Positions 32,425 to 40,980 of a stretch of 41,010 nucleotides of DNA are shown piece after piece. The stretch spans positions 1 to 41,010 of the forward strand of contig NZ_LRMM01000046.1 of the NCBI RefSeq assembly GCF_001647275.1, in the 5' to 3' direction. The DNA comes from Rufibacter ruber (GTDB taxonomy: Bacteria; Bacteroidota; Bacteroidia; Cytophagales; Hymenobacteraceae). The position numbers and the translations under genes were made by a program. A model generated the notes under the pieces. That model worked only from the letters and a program-made list of their open reading frames with translations. It was not told where the DNA came from and made no database searches. Numbering within the stretch: position 1 is the first letter of the stretch; each line of letters opens with the position of its first letter.

Positions 32425-33870
32425 TTATACCACCGCTACCCGCTCTTCCATCTGCCATTCTTCGGCGTTTTTGGTGCCCAGGTTGGCAGGGTCATAGACA
32501 GGATCTTTGCCGGCCTTCTTCTGTGCCTGGTAATCTTTTAAAGCCCGTAGCGCCGGTTTCTGCAGAAGCAAAATGGCAATGATGTTCAGCCAAGCCATCA
32601 GGCCAACCCCAATGTCTCCCAGCGCCCACGCAGATTCTGCGGTTTTCACAGACCCGAAGAACGTAGCCGCCATAATAGCAGCCCGCAGCCCCCACAGCGC
32701 CCATTTGCTGGTGCCCTTCTTCATGAGGTAGCTCAGGTTGGTTTCAGCAATGTAGTAGTAGGCCATGATGGTGGTAAACGCGAACAGCAGCAGCGCAATG
32801 GCTACAAACCCACCGCCCAAAGACGGGAAATGGACATTCACCGCATTTTGGGTAAACTCAGAGCCAATGGCCACCCCCGGCATATTCTCCACCAGAAAAC
32901 CACCCTCCGGGTTCACAATATTATATTGCCCGGTAAACAGGATCATAAAGGCTGTGGCCGTGCACACAAACAAGGTGTCTACATACACGCTGAACGCCTG
33001 TACCAGCCCCTGCTTTACCGGGTGGCTCACCTCAGCGGCGGCCGCGGCGTGGGGAGCAGTTCCCTGCCCCGCCTCATTGGAGTAGATGCCTCTCTTCACG
33101 CCCCAGGAAACCGCCATCCCAAAGACCCCGCCAAACGCCGGCTCCAGATCAAACGCCGACCTGATGATCAGACCCACCACCTCGGGCACCTGGGTAATGT
33201 TCATGCCAATGATCACCAGGGCCATCAGGATATAGGCGCCGGCCATGAAAGGCACCAGCACCTCGGCCACTTTGCCTATCCGCTTCACCCCGCCAAAAAT
33301 GATGAGGCCCAGCACCAGGGTCACCACGCCCCCGGTCACCGCCGGCGGAACAGGAAACGCATTGGTGATGCCCAGGGCAATGCTGTTGCTCTGCACGCCC
33401 GGCAGCAGAAACACCATGCTGATAATGGTAGCCACTGCAAAAATCACCGCGTACCATTTAATGCCCAGGCCTTTCTCAATATAAAATGCTGGGCCGCCGC
33501 GGTATTGCCCGTCTTTTACTTCTTTGTAGATCTGCCCCAGGGTGGCTTCAATGAACGCCGAGGCACTGCCCAGAAAGGCGATCATCCACATCCAGAAGAT
33601 CGCCCCGGGTCCGCCCATGGCAATGGCGGTGGCCACGCCCGCAATGTTGCCGGTACCCACGCGCCCGGCAATGGCCACAGAGAATGCCTGAAAGGAACTG
33701 ATGCCGGTGGCCGAAGACGTATTGTTAAACAGGAGCCTGATCATTTCCCTGAAATACCGTACCTGAAGGAAACCGGTTCTGACAGAAAAGTAAACGCCTG
33801 TGCCCAGGCAGAGAAGAATCAATGCGTTACTCCAAACCACATTGTTGATGTCGGCAATAAGTTTTTCCAT
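32425..33870 (-). CDS. Sodium:alanine symporter (AGCS family)
   Basis: Inner-membrane sodium-coupled importer for alanine or glycine. The 481-residue chain is hydrophobic with about 10-11 spans and carries the family signatures GRVGTGNIAGVATAIAMGG, then GAIFWMW, and SNEAGQGTAPHAAAAAE. The length is typical. It ends in a clear intrinsic terminator. It is a stand-alone unit, with divergent transcription relative to the SDR gene. A TTACTTTG sequence near 33949-33956 on the minus strand is a one-mismatch -7 box candidate about 80 bp upstream. The precise amino acid is not certain from sequence. Confidence 0.95.
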   Translation of the reverse strand: MEKLIADINNVVWSNALILLCLGTGVYFSVRTGFLQVRYFREMIRLLFNNTSSATGISSFQAFSVAIAGRVGTGNIAGVATAIAMGGPGAIFWMWMIAFLGSASAFIEATLGQIYKEVKDGQYRGGPAFYIEKGLGIKWYAVIFAVATIISMVFLLPGVQSNSIALGITNAFPVPPAVTGGVVTLVLGLIIFGGVKRIGKVAEVLVPFMAGAYILMALVIIGMNITQVPEVVGLIIRSAFDLEPAFGGVFGMAVSWGVKRGIYSNEAGQGTAPHAAAAAEVSHPVKQGLVQAFSVYVDTLFVCTATAFMILFTGQYNIVNPEGGFLVENMPGVAIGSEFTQNAVNVHFPSLGGGFVAIALLLFAFTTIMAYYYIAETNLSYLMKKGTSKWALWGLRAAIMAATFFGSVKTAESAWALGDIGVGLMAWLNIIAILLLQKPALRALKDYQAQKKAGKDPVYDPANLGTKNAEEWQMEERVAVV

Positions 33871-34288
33871 GAAAGAGGTTTAACCAGAAAAAGAGGCAGC
33901 GCCAGTTGAAACGGGTGGTGAAAAGGACAAGACGTGCCATTCCCAGTCCAAAGTAAACAAAAAATCTTAGAACTGCCCACCTTTCTGCCCCACCCATCCC
34001 TCCAAAAGGCAGGAAAAAAAGAGGGTAAATACGGATGTCTCCCGGTATAACTTCTTACAACCGTACCCGTGAAAGAAGAGGGAACAGGGCACCTGAACTT
34101 TCTATCCCCAACTATACGCCTCCATGAAGCCATCTTTCCCTACTGTTATTTTTCCACCCGCTCCGGTACCCGCCGGCAGCAGGCCGAAGCCCCTGGCTCA
34201 ACAGAGCAGCCCCACCGGTTTACCCTTTACCGCAAACTGTAAAAGCAAGTCCCCAGAAAAAAAACCAGGCTCTTCTCTTCTGACCGGG

Positions 34289-35296
34289 GTGAAAGCCTCT
34301 GCCCTCTTCCTGCTGTTGCTGGGGCTTGTTCTCAGCAGCTGTGCCACCTCTGAGCTAGGGGCATCGGGCCAAAAGAAGATTGCCGGTAAAACGGTGGTGA
34401 TTGTGGGTGCCTCCAGCGGCTTTGGCCGGGGCGTTGCCGAAAAACTGGGGACCTACAAAGCCAACGTAGTGCTGGCTGCCCGCCGCGGGGATCTGCTGGA
34501 GGAGATTGCTGCGCAGATAAGGGCAGCAGGTGGCACCGCGCTGGTGGTGCCCACAGACATCAGCCAACCAGACCAGGTGGAGCGGCTCATGGCGCTGGCC
34601 CTGCAGCAGTACGGGAAGGTTGACGTCTGGATCAACATGGCGGGCGTGGGCGGCATTGGCCGGTTTTGGGAGATTCCGCTGCAAGACCAGGCGCGCATTG
34701 TAGATGTGAACCTGAAAGGCATCATCTACGGGAGCTTTGCCGCCGTCCGGCAGTTCCGCACGCAAGGCTACGGCACGCTCATCAACATGGGCTCCATAGA
34801 GAGTGTGAACCCGCTGGCTTACCACGCCTCCTATGCCGCCACCAAAGGCGGGATAAAGAACCTGGGGCAGGCGCTCAACCAGGAGCTGCGCCTGAACGGT
34901 CATAAAAACATAAGGGTGGTAACGGTAGAGCCCTGGGCCGTAGACACCCCTTTCTGGGGGCATGCCGCCAACTACACGGGCAAAACACCCCGCATGGTCA
35001 TGATGGACCCGCCCGGCAAAGTAGTGAACGCTACCATACGGGCCACGCTGCGCGGCAGGAATGAACGGCCCGTGGGCTGGAAAGCCAAAGCCTCCTGGGT
35101 CAGCCACCGCTTCTTCCCCCGCTTCACAGAGCGTATTTCTGCCAATGCCATCCACAAATCTCAGATAAGAAACGGCTTGCCCATGCCGCCAACCGCTGGT
35201 TCTGTGCATGAACCCATGCCCACAGGCAGAGGCGTAGATGACGGGGTGAAAAAACGTATGCGGGAGGAAAACAAACAGCGCAAGCAAAAGAACTAA
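34289..35296 (+). CDS. Lipoprotein-type short-chain dehydrogenase/reductase
   Basis: Classical SDR oxidoreductase with a membrane-lipoprotein signal. Starting at GTG 34289 the protein is 335 residues: MKASALFLLLLGLVLSSC is a lipoprotein signal with lipobox LSSC. The Rossmann fold follows with NAD(P)-binding VIVGASSGFGRG, the NMAGVGG strand, catalytic Ser in INMGSIES and the YAATK motif (YHASYAATKGG). The open frame reaches back to an ATG at 34124, adding a proline-rich stretch without a signal, so the GTG start is preferred. Substrate unknown. Ends with a basic tail; converges on the lytic transglycosylase. Confidence 0.87.
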   Translation: MKASALFLLLLGLVLSSCATSELGASGQKKIAGKTVVIVGASSGFGRGVAEKLGTYKANVVLAARRGDLLEEIAAQIRAAGGTALVVPTDISQPDQVERLMALALQQYGKVDVWINMAGVGGIGRFWEIPLQDQARIVDVNLKGIIYGSFAAVRQFRTQGYGTLINMGSIESVNPLAYHASYAATKGGIKNLGQALNQELRLNGHKNIRVVTVEPWAVDTPFWGHAANYTGKTPRMVMMDPPGKVVNATIRATLRGRNERPVGWKAKASWVSHRFFPRFTERISANAIHKSQIRNGLPMPPTAGSVHEPMPTGRGVDDGVKKRMREENKQRKQKN

Positions 35297-35469
35297 AGCC
35301 CCGCAACAGAAGGGCCTGCTTAAATTTTGGCTTGCTTGCTAAGAAAGCCATAGCCAGAACCGGCATCCATGCTTTTTCGGGGGAAAGTTTTTGGTTTTGG
35401 ACCCGCTCTAGAAGACCTCCCGCTGTTCCTGTTGGTAGGCAAACCCAATACATACTCCTGAGCAATTTT

Positions 35470-35509
35470 CTGTTTTCGGCCTGTTTTTCAGAAAACAGGC
35501 CGAAAACAG
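35470..35509. repeat. 40-bp palindromic intergenic repeat, copy 16 (perfect)
   Basis: The best copy: CTGTTTT, CGGC, CTGTTTT, TCAG, AAAACAG, GCCG, AAAACAG, with an 18-bp fully paired stem. It lies between convergent SDR and transglycosylase genes, 7 bp from the latter's stop. Confidence 0.97.
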
Positions 35510-35516
35510 AAGGCTT

Positions 35517-36431
35517 CTATTTCGGCAGGGCCAGCTCATACTCTTTCCCGGCGGTCACGGTCAGTTTGTAACTTTTGATCCAGGGGTTGTACAGCTTGAG
35601 GGTTTTGTAGTTGGTGCCCTGGTCCAGCGCGTACTGGGGCAGATCAGGAATGGTGGAGGTAACGGTGAGGGTACGCACGTGATGGGGGGCGTAGCCTTGC
35701 GCCTCTGGCAGATCAAAGCCGTACTTCTTCGGGTTTCCCAGGATTTCCTTCAGCGCAAGAATCCGGAAAAGGTAGCGGGAGGTCTCGTCATTGAGGAACA
35801 GGTCATAGAACGAGTCCACCCGCTGACGTTTTAGCGCGGCATCCAGCCCCGCCATGCCGCGGTTATAGGAGGCGGCAGCATTGGTCCACGTCCCGAATTT
35901 CTTTTTGGCGGTTTTGAGGTAGCGGCAGGCGGCACGGGTAGCCTTTTCCAGGTGGTAGCGCTCGTCCACCTCGGCGTTCACCAGCAGGCCGTAGCCGCGG
36001 GCGGTGTCTGGCATGAGCTGCCAAAAGCCAGAAGCCCCGGCAGGCGAGGTCACGTGGCTGAAAAGGCTTTCGGCCAGGGCCAGGTACACAAAATCTTCGG
36101 GAACGTCATTTTCAACCAGCAGCTGCTTAATCTGGGGCAGGTAGCGCTGCATGCGTTTAAGCCCCAGCAGCGTAGTGGCTTGCAGGTACGAGTTGGTGAG
36201 CAGTTCCCGGTCCAGCCGCTCGGCCACATCTGGCACCTCCAGCGGCACGGGTTCGCCGGCAAACGTGAGGCGGGCGGGCAGCTTGGGCGCCCTGATCACC
36301 GTGGCCTCCCTAAAGGAAGCTGTTTCTTCTGTGGCCATGGCCCCTTGCTGAATAGCCCGCTGGCTACACAGGTGCAACGTAAGGGCTAGCAGACCGCCCA
36401 CCCCCAGGGTTTTCCAGATTTGCTGTGACAC
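35517..36431 (-). CDS. Lytic murein transglycosylase (MltD-like SLT domain)
   Basis: Peptidoglycan-cleaving enzyme of 304 residues, secreted or anchored via an N-terminal hydrophobic helix (about 8-22). SLT motifs: catalytic Glu121 in LALAESLFSH, then SPAGASGFWQLMPDTARGYGL, and ASYNRG later. The C-terminal part resembles the tail of family 1D-type transglycosylases, with a single LysM-like segment possible (YALDQGTNYKTLKLYNPWIKSYKLTV). Lipobox-like Cys22 (HLCSQ) is uncertain. It should form 1,6-anhydromuropeptides in the periplasm. Confidence 0.9.
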   Translation of the reverse strand: MSQQIWKTLGVGGLLALTLHLCSQRAIQQGAMATEETASFREATVIRAPKLPARLTFAGEPVPLEVPDVAERLDRELLTNSYLQATTLLGLKRMQRYLPQIKQLLVENDVPEDFVYLALAESLFSHVTSPAGASGFWQLMPDTARGYGLLVNAEVDERYHLEKATRAACRYLKTAKKKFGTWTNAAASYNRGMAGLDAALKRQRVDSFYDLFLNDETSRYLFRILALKEILGNPKKYGFDLPEAQGYAPHHVRTLTVTSTIPDLPQYALDQGTNYKTLKLYNPWIKSYKLTVTAGKEYELALPK

Positions 36432-36923
36432 GCGTTCCTCCTTTATTTTCTCTTCTCCCTTATACAGGCCCAGAAGCGGTAAAAGTTATCTTCTTTGCAG
36501 ATAAGTTACCGCCCCTGTCTTACAAGAAACGCTCCAGAAGCCCCTAAACGTACCCCATGCGCCTACTTTCACAGCTTTCGTTGGGGTGACCCTTATCAAA
36601 ACGCCTTCTGTTTTAGGGCTGTTTTTCAGAAAACAGCCCCAAAACAGAAGGCGGGGAAAGATTGCCAGGAAATGGAGTTCTATTTAAACATACGCCCCAG
36701 TAGACAACGTTTCTGCCTTCATAGCGGCCTCTGCCCTTCTTATTGGGGAATGGAAAAATTGCCCGTGCTGCGTCAAATATACCAGAAAACCTTTCTGACG
36801 CATTTTAAAGTTGAGGCAATTTGTACTTCCACCGCTCCCCCAAAGGGTACGTGAAAGCTTATCTTTCCCTGGCACAGGTTAGGCAGAAGAACAACAGCTG
36901 ACGGGTCAGGTCAGATTTCCTTT
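36432..36923. other. Intergenic region
   Basis: About 490 bp between two minus-strand genes. It contains repeat copy 17. The short open frame 36495-36854 crosses the repeat and shows no protein character. Nothing else recognised. Confidence 0.6.
36608..36647. repeat. 40-bp palindromic intergenic repeat, copy 17 (extended stem)
   Basis: Four perfect heptamers, spacers AGGG and CCCC, loop TCAG. Six further bases pair outside (CGCCTT with AAGGCG), giving a stem of about 24 bp over 36602-36653. Confidence 0.95.
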
Positions 36924-37535
36924 TTACACCGTAATGCGTTGCAGAACGGCTTTGCAGGGAACCTGGGAGGTGACTTTGATCATGTGCGGCGTATGCAACG
37001 GAACGGCAAAGAAATCTCCGGCCGCCAATTGGTGTATGTCTTCGCCCGCCACCATGTCACAGGTGCCCTCTAAGATCAGGAAACGCTCGTATTCTTCATG
37101 GTGCACCTCAAAATCTGTCATGTCTTTGACCCAGACTATGGCCGTGGTGGCTTTGGGCGTATAGCCTATGATCTTGGCAAAGATATCTTCGGCGTCATCT
37201 GGGAGCGTCATGTCTGGCCGCTGCAGCCATTTCTCATAGTCTGCCACGGTTGACGCCGGGGTAAGCTCAGGCGGCGAGGCGGGCACCTCCCCTTGTTTCA
37301 TGCGCTCCATGTAGTCTACCGTGGCCAGGACCAGCGGCTTTATGGTGTGTTTAGGCTCTACGGCATGGGCAGAGGCATACGCCTCCAGCGCCAGGCTCAC
37401 CTGGTCAATTTCCTGCCGAACCTCCGGGTATGCCGCCGCCATTTGCTCCACATCAAGGGACTCCTGCGGGCTGGTCGCCCCTAGTACGTACAGCTCAATG
37501 ATGCCCGATTGCAAAAATTCTTCTAGTGGGTTCAT
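36924..37535 (-). CDS. Anti-sigma factor with cupin sensor domain
   Basis: Probable regulator of the ECF sigma factor encoded immediately before it. The 203-residue protein has an N-terminal anti-sigma-like helix bundle (SGIIELYVLGATSPQESLDVEQMAAAYPEVRQEIDQ) and a C-terminal cupin (about 130-195; VHHEEYERFLILEGTCDMVAGEDIHQLAAGDFFAVPLHTPH). The combination parallels ChrR-type anti-sigma factors, but the zinc-binding HxxxCxxC motif of ChrR is absent. Cupin histidine/glutamate ligands are present, suggesting metal or small-ligand sensing. The start overlaps the sigma gene by 4 bp. Confidence 0.87.
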   Translation of the reverse strand: MNPLEEFLQSGIIELYVLGATSPQESLDVEQMAAAYPEVRQEIDQVSLALEAYASAHAVEPKHTIKPLVLATVDYMERMKQGEVPASPPELTPASTVADYEKWLQRPDMTLPDDAEDIFAKIIGYTPKATTAIVWVKDMTDFEVHHEEYERFLILEGTCDMVAGEDIHQLAAGDFFAVPLHTPHMIKVTSQVPCKAVLQRITV

Positions 37536-38056
37536 GCTGTTTTCTCTGCCCTTATTTGTGTAAACGCTATTCTCAGTTTCACCTTGAGCGCCTCTTCTGT
37601 CAACCCCAGCTCTTCTGCCGCCAGCGGGCAGGTGTATCCTTGCAGATAGACCAGATCCAGAACGGCTTTTTCAGGGGAAGCGAGCCCGTGAAAGGAAGGA
37701 AAGCGGGTGTCCGGTTGGTTATCAGAGGCAAAAGTAGTCATTTTCTGATCTTGCCCGGGAGCAAACGCCCTGGTGGAATTTTTCTTTGCCAGTGCCAACT
37801 GCCGCGCAATGCCCAGCAACCAGGTCAATAGGCGGTGGGTAGCGGGGTTGAAGTCCCTGATCTTGCCCCAGACATGCACAAAGCAGGCCAGGAGCACCTC
37901 CTCCGCGGCTTCCTGGGTGGGCAGAATACGGGCCACCAGCCCCAGCAGCACCGGCGAATACGCGTCATACAGCAGGCTGAGCGCCTCCCGCTGACCCGCC
38001 TGCAGCGCCCTGACCAGGTCTTCCTCCGTCTTACCCTTTAAATCAATTTCCAGCAT
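37532..38056 (-). CDS. ECF-type RNA polymerase sigma factor
   Basis: Alternative sigma factor, 174 residues from ATG 38056. Sigma region 2 contains REALSLLYDAYSPVLLGLVARI and AEEVLLACFVHVWGKI; region 4 contains EKAVLDLVYLQGYTCPLAAEELGLTEEALKVKLR. ATG 38056 is preceded by GAGAGGAG about 8 bp upstream, a good ribosome site, while the upstream ATG 38086 has none. It overlaps the anti-sigma gene (ATGA), the usual arrangement for a co-regulated pair. The regulon is unknown; the pair may autoregulate. Confidence 0.9.
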   Translation of the reverse strand: MLEIDLKGKTEEDLVRALQAGQREALSLLYDAYSPVLLGLVARILPTQEAAEEVLLACFVHVWGKIRDFNPATHRLLTWLLGIARQLALAKKNSTRAFAPGQDQKMTTFASDNQPDTRFPSFHGLASPEKAVLDLVYLQGYTCPLAAEELGLTEEALKVKLRIAFTQIRAEKTA

Positions 38057-38534
38057 AACCGCTCCTCTCAAAAAAAACATCCGCATGTTTTAGCCCCAAT
38101 AAGGACCATTGACCTCCCAAGATAGCAACCGCCCCTCTTAATCCCTACGCCGCGCCACTTTTTATCACCGCCGCGCCCCGTTCATGCCGCTGGTCAGATT
38201 TTCTGTTTTGGGGCTGTTTTCAGAAAAACATCCCCTAAACAGAAACCGTCTCCCCCTATCTTAACACCCTGTCATAGTTACGGTTACCTACCGTCATTAC
38301 AGGTTCTGCTTTATGGCACAGCACAGCACAGCACTGGCCTCCAACCCTTGCCCATGGGCCTTCTGGTTCCTGTAAGCCCAACCGGCAGGCCACGGGCAAC
38401 CTTCCCTTCGGCAAAGCCGAAGGAGTAAACGTTGAAAGAAGGAACAAAGTAATGGATTACACCAAAAGGAAGAAAAGAGGCAAAAAGCCTTTTCGCTGCC
38501 AAAACTTTGTTTTCTTTGTTTAAAACCCAAACCT
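38057..38534. other. Divergent intergenic region
   Basis: About 480 bp between the ECF sigma gene and the next plus-strand gene. It holds repeat copy 18 at 38203-38242 and a small 8-bp stem (CCTTCGGC and GCCGAAGG) at 38405-38423. No gene recognised. Confidence 0.6.
38203..38242. repeat. 40-bp palindromic intergenic repeat, copy 18
   Basis: Heptamers CTGTTTT twice, AAAACAT and TAAACAG; spacers GGGG and CCCC (compensated like copy 9); loop CAGA. Positioned between divergent genes. Confidence 0.88.
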
Positions 38535-38999
38535 ATGCTACCACCAGAAGAGGACGGGGAGGAATTCTCGCTGCCAGACCAGTTGGAACTCTACCAGAAA
38601 GGGCGGGAGATTTTCCAGCTGACCGTGAAGATTGCAGCCCTCATTGAAGAGGACCAGGAGATTCATGTGAGCCTGATGGAGCAGATGCTGGAAGACGCTT
38701 CCCTCCTGACGGTGAAAGTGGCGGGCGCCGAGGCCTCTGACCTCTACGACCTGCGCATGGAGAATGCCACCCTCATCAGAAAGGCGGCCCGGGACCTTCT
38801 CACCCACTGCACCAGCCTGGAGATGTTCGGGTTTAAAGACGTGCACTACTTCCGCCTGCTCCGTGAAGCCATTGAAGAATACCGGCTCCTTTTTCTTGAA
38901 TGGGTGAACAGCTTTGACCCCTGGAATTATCTGCTGGACACCTGGGGGCTTTTCAACCCGCCCGGTATTTCGCCCAATACAGGAGACAACCAAGATTAA
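38535..38999 (+). CDS. Hypothetical helical protein
   Basis: A 154-residue acidic, alpha-helical soluble protein. It has repeated amphipathic helices (GREIFQLTVKIAALIEED, then LRKAARDLLTHC-like and YRLLFLEWVNSFDPWNY), as in small four-helix-bundle proteins, but I do not recognise the family. No signal peptide. It is followed by the XdhC gene about 200 bp downstream on the same strand. ATG at 38535 is the only reasonable start. Confidence 0.65.
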   Translation: MLPPEEDGEEFSLPDQLELYQKGREIFQLTVKIAALIEEDQEIHVSLMEQMLEDASLLTVKVAGAEASDLYDLRMENATLIRKAARDLLTHCTSLEMFGFKDVHYFRLLREAIEEYRLLFLEWVNSFDPWNYLLDTWGLFNPPGISPNTGDNQD

Positions 39000-39201
39000 C
39001 CTCTTTCAGGCCAGTAGGTTATCATAAATCTGTTCACGCGCCCAAACCAAGAGCGCCAGAAAAAAGTACACCAAAGGGCAATCTTCATGGTAGACTTTGC
39101 AAGCGGTACAGGGTCTGCCAAAGCTTCTGTGCCGTACCAAAGACCAATTAAACCCATGTGCTTTCGTCCATACACTCCCACATTAGCTTCTTTCCCTTTC
39201 C

Positions 39202-40362
39202 ATGAAAGAAATTAAAGAAATAGCAGAAGCGTACCTGCGGCACCAGGCAGCCGGTATAATGACCGCCCTGGCCACGGTGGTTTATTTAGAAGGCTCCTCT
39301 TACCGAAGGCCGGGGGCCCGCATGCTTGTCTCTGAAGACGGCGAGCTCACCGGGGCCATCAGTGGCGGCTGCCTGGAGGGGGACGCACTGCGCAAAGCCC
39401 GCCTGGCCATGGCCCAGGGGGTACCAGCCCTGGTGAAATATGACACCATGGATGATGACGATTCGCATTTAGGTGTAGGGTTGGGCTGCAACGGAATCAT
39501 CTATATTCTCATTGAACCCCTTACCCCCGGTACGAACGACCAGGCGGTGCTGCTGCTACAGCAGGCGCTTCAGCAACGCAAACCCGCAGTGGTGGTGACG
39601 CTCTTTTCGCTCCAGGACCGCAAAGGGCAACAGTTTGGCACTTGCTTTCTTGCACAGGAGGCGGGCACCCAGGCCACCCCTGCCTTGCCCAAAGCCCTTC
39701 TGCCCCAGGTGGAAGCAGACGCCCGCCATGCCCTCCGCTCCGGTTGCTCCCTCCATACCTCGTATGCATTCCAGGAGAAAGCGTACACGGCTTTTGTAGA
39801 AGTACTGGAGCCTGCTCCTGCCCTGGTGATTTGCGGGGCCGGAAACGACGTGATGCCGCTGGTAAACCTGGCCCACCTGCTGGGGTGGCCCACCACCGTG
39901 GTAGATGGGCGGGCCAATTACGCCACCCGGGCACGTTTCCCCAATGCGCAGCGGGTCCTCATCTCCAAACCAGAGGGCGTACTGCCGCAAATGGAGGTAG
40001 ATGCCCGCACAGTATTCCTGCTGCTTTCCCACAACTACCACTATGACCTGGCCATGCTCAGGCAGCTGCTCCCGCTTCAGGTCCCTTATGTTGGGGTGTT
40101 AGGACCCAAGAAAAAGATGGAGAGAATGCTGTCAGAACTGGCTACCCAGGAGGCTTCTTTTTTTGACCCTGAGGCCCTGAAGAAGGTTTACGGGCCGGTA
40201 GGCCTGGATGTGGGCGCGGAGACCCCAGAAGAAATAGCCCTCTCCATCCTGTCAGAAATCAAGGCAGTGCTTTCCCAATGCCAGGGTGGGTTCCTCAGAG
40301 AGAAAAAAGCCCCTATTCACGCAGTCGGCCAAACGTCCCCCCTGGCTGAAACGCCCCTCTAG
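39202..40362 (+). CDS. xdhC: XdhC/CoxF family molybdenum-hydroxylase maturation protein
   Basis: Accessory factor that carries, and in the family helps sulfurylate, the molybdenum cofactor for insertion into xanthine-dehydrogenase-like enzymes. The 386-residue protein has an N-terminal XdhC/CoxI domain (TVVYLEGSSYRRPGARM, then GAISGGCLEGD and DDDSHLGVGLGCNG) and a C-terminal Rossmann-like domain (ALVICGAGNDVMPLV, VVDGRANYATRARFP). The MocA-type gene follows after 3 bp, a frequent partnership. The molybdoenzyme itself is not in the window and is probably further downstream or elsewhere. Confidence 0.93.
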   Translation: MKEIKEIAEAYLRHQAAGIMTALATVVYLEGSSYRRPGARMLVSEDGELTGAISGGCLEGDALRKARLAMAQGVPALVKYDTMDDDDSHLGVGLGCNGIIYILIEPLTPGTNDQAVLLLQQALQQRKPAVVVTLFSLQDRKGQQFGTCFLAQEAGTQATPALPKALLPQVEADARHALRSGCSLHTSYAFQEKAYTAFVEVLEPAPALVICGAGNDVMPLVNLAHLLGWPTTVVDGRANYATRARFPNAQRVLISKPEGVLPQMEVDARTVFLLLSHNYHYDLAMLRQLLPLQVPYVGVLGPKKKMERMLSELATQEASFFDPEALKKVYGPVGLDVGAETPEEIALSILSEIKAVLSQCQGGFLREKKAPIHAVGQTSPLAETPL

Positions 40363-40365
40363 GTC

Positions 40366-40956
40366 ATGCAACTCCTGGGAACGATCATTCTGGCCGCCGG
40401 GGCCTCTACCCGCCTGGGGCAAGCCAAGCAGCAACTGGTGTTTCAAGGCCAGACACTGCTCCAGCACACCCTGCAAGCGGCGTTGGCGCTGCAAGCCGGT
40501 CCGGCTGTGGTGGTGGTAGGCGCAAATGCCCCGGCTATTTTACCAGACATTTCTACCTTCAATGCCCTGGTGGTACACAACCCTCTCTGGCAGGAAGGCA
40601 TGGCCTCTTCTATCAAAGCGGGGGTAACGCATCTGCTTTCTGTCTCCCCAGACCTGGAGGGAATTCTGGTGCTGCTCTGCGACCAGCCTTTTGTCTCTAC
40701 CGCTCTTTTACAGGAGATGGCTACTGCTTTCCAATGTTCAGGTCAGAACATCATAGCCTGCTCGTACCAGGGCACGGTGGGCGCGCCGGTGCTTTTCAGC
40801 CAGCATTTCTTTCCGGCGTTACGTCAACTCAACGGTCAGGAAGGCGCTAAGAAACTGTTATCCCAATACCCGGCAGACGTTGCCGTAATTCCCTTTCCGC
40901 TAGGCGGAATAGATATTGACACGCCAGAAGATTACCAACGGCTGCTGCAGTTATAG
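40366..40956 (+). CDS. mocA: Molybdenum cofactor cytidylyltransferase-like (MocA) protein
   Basis: Nucleotidyltransferase of 196 residues, of the MobA/MocA group, that in the family transfers CMP from CTP to the molybdenum cofactor. Motifs: LAAGASTRLGQAKQQL for nucleotide binding and the conserved CDQPFVS segment. Gene order with xdhC suggests production of the cytosine-dinucleotide cofactor for a xanthine-oxidase-family enzyme. GMP specificity cannot be ruled out from sequence. Confidence 0.9.
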   Translation: MQLLGTIILAAGASTRLGQAKQQLVFQGQTLLQHTLQAALALQAGPAVVVVGANAPAILPDISTFNALVVHNPLWQEGMASSIKAGVTHLLSVSPDLEGILVLLCDQPFVSTALLQEMATAFQCSGQNIIACSYQGTVGAPVLFSQHFFPALRQLNGQEGAKKLLSQYPADVAVIPFPLGGIDIDTPEDYQRLLQL

Positions 40957-40980
40957 AACCCGGTTCTTGATGCTATCCTT

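Noticed and set aside
32830-33909. 359-residue open frame on the plus strand
   Set aside because: Antisense shadow of the AGCS symporter, rich in His, Gly and Asn without a recognisable fold.
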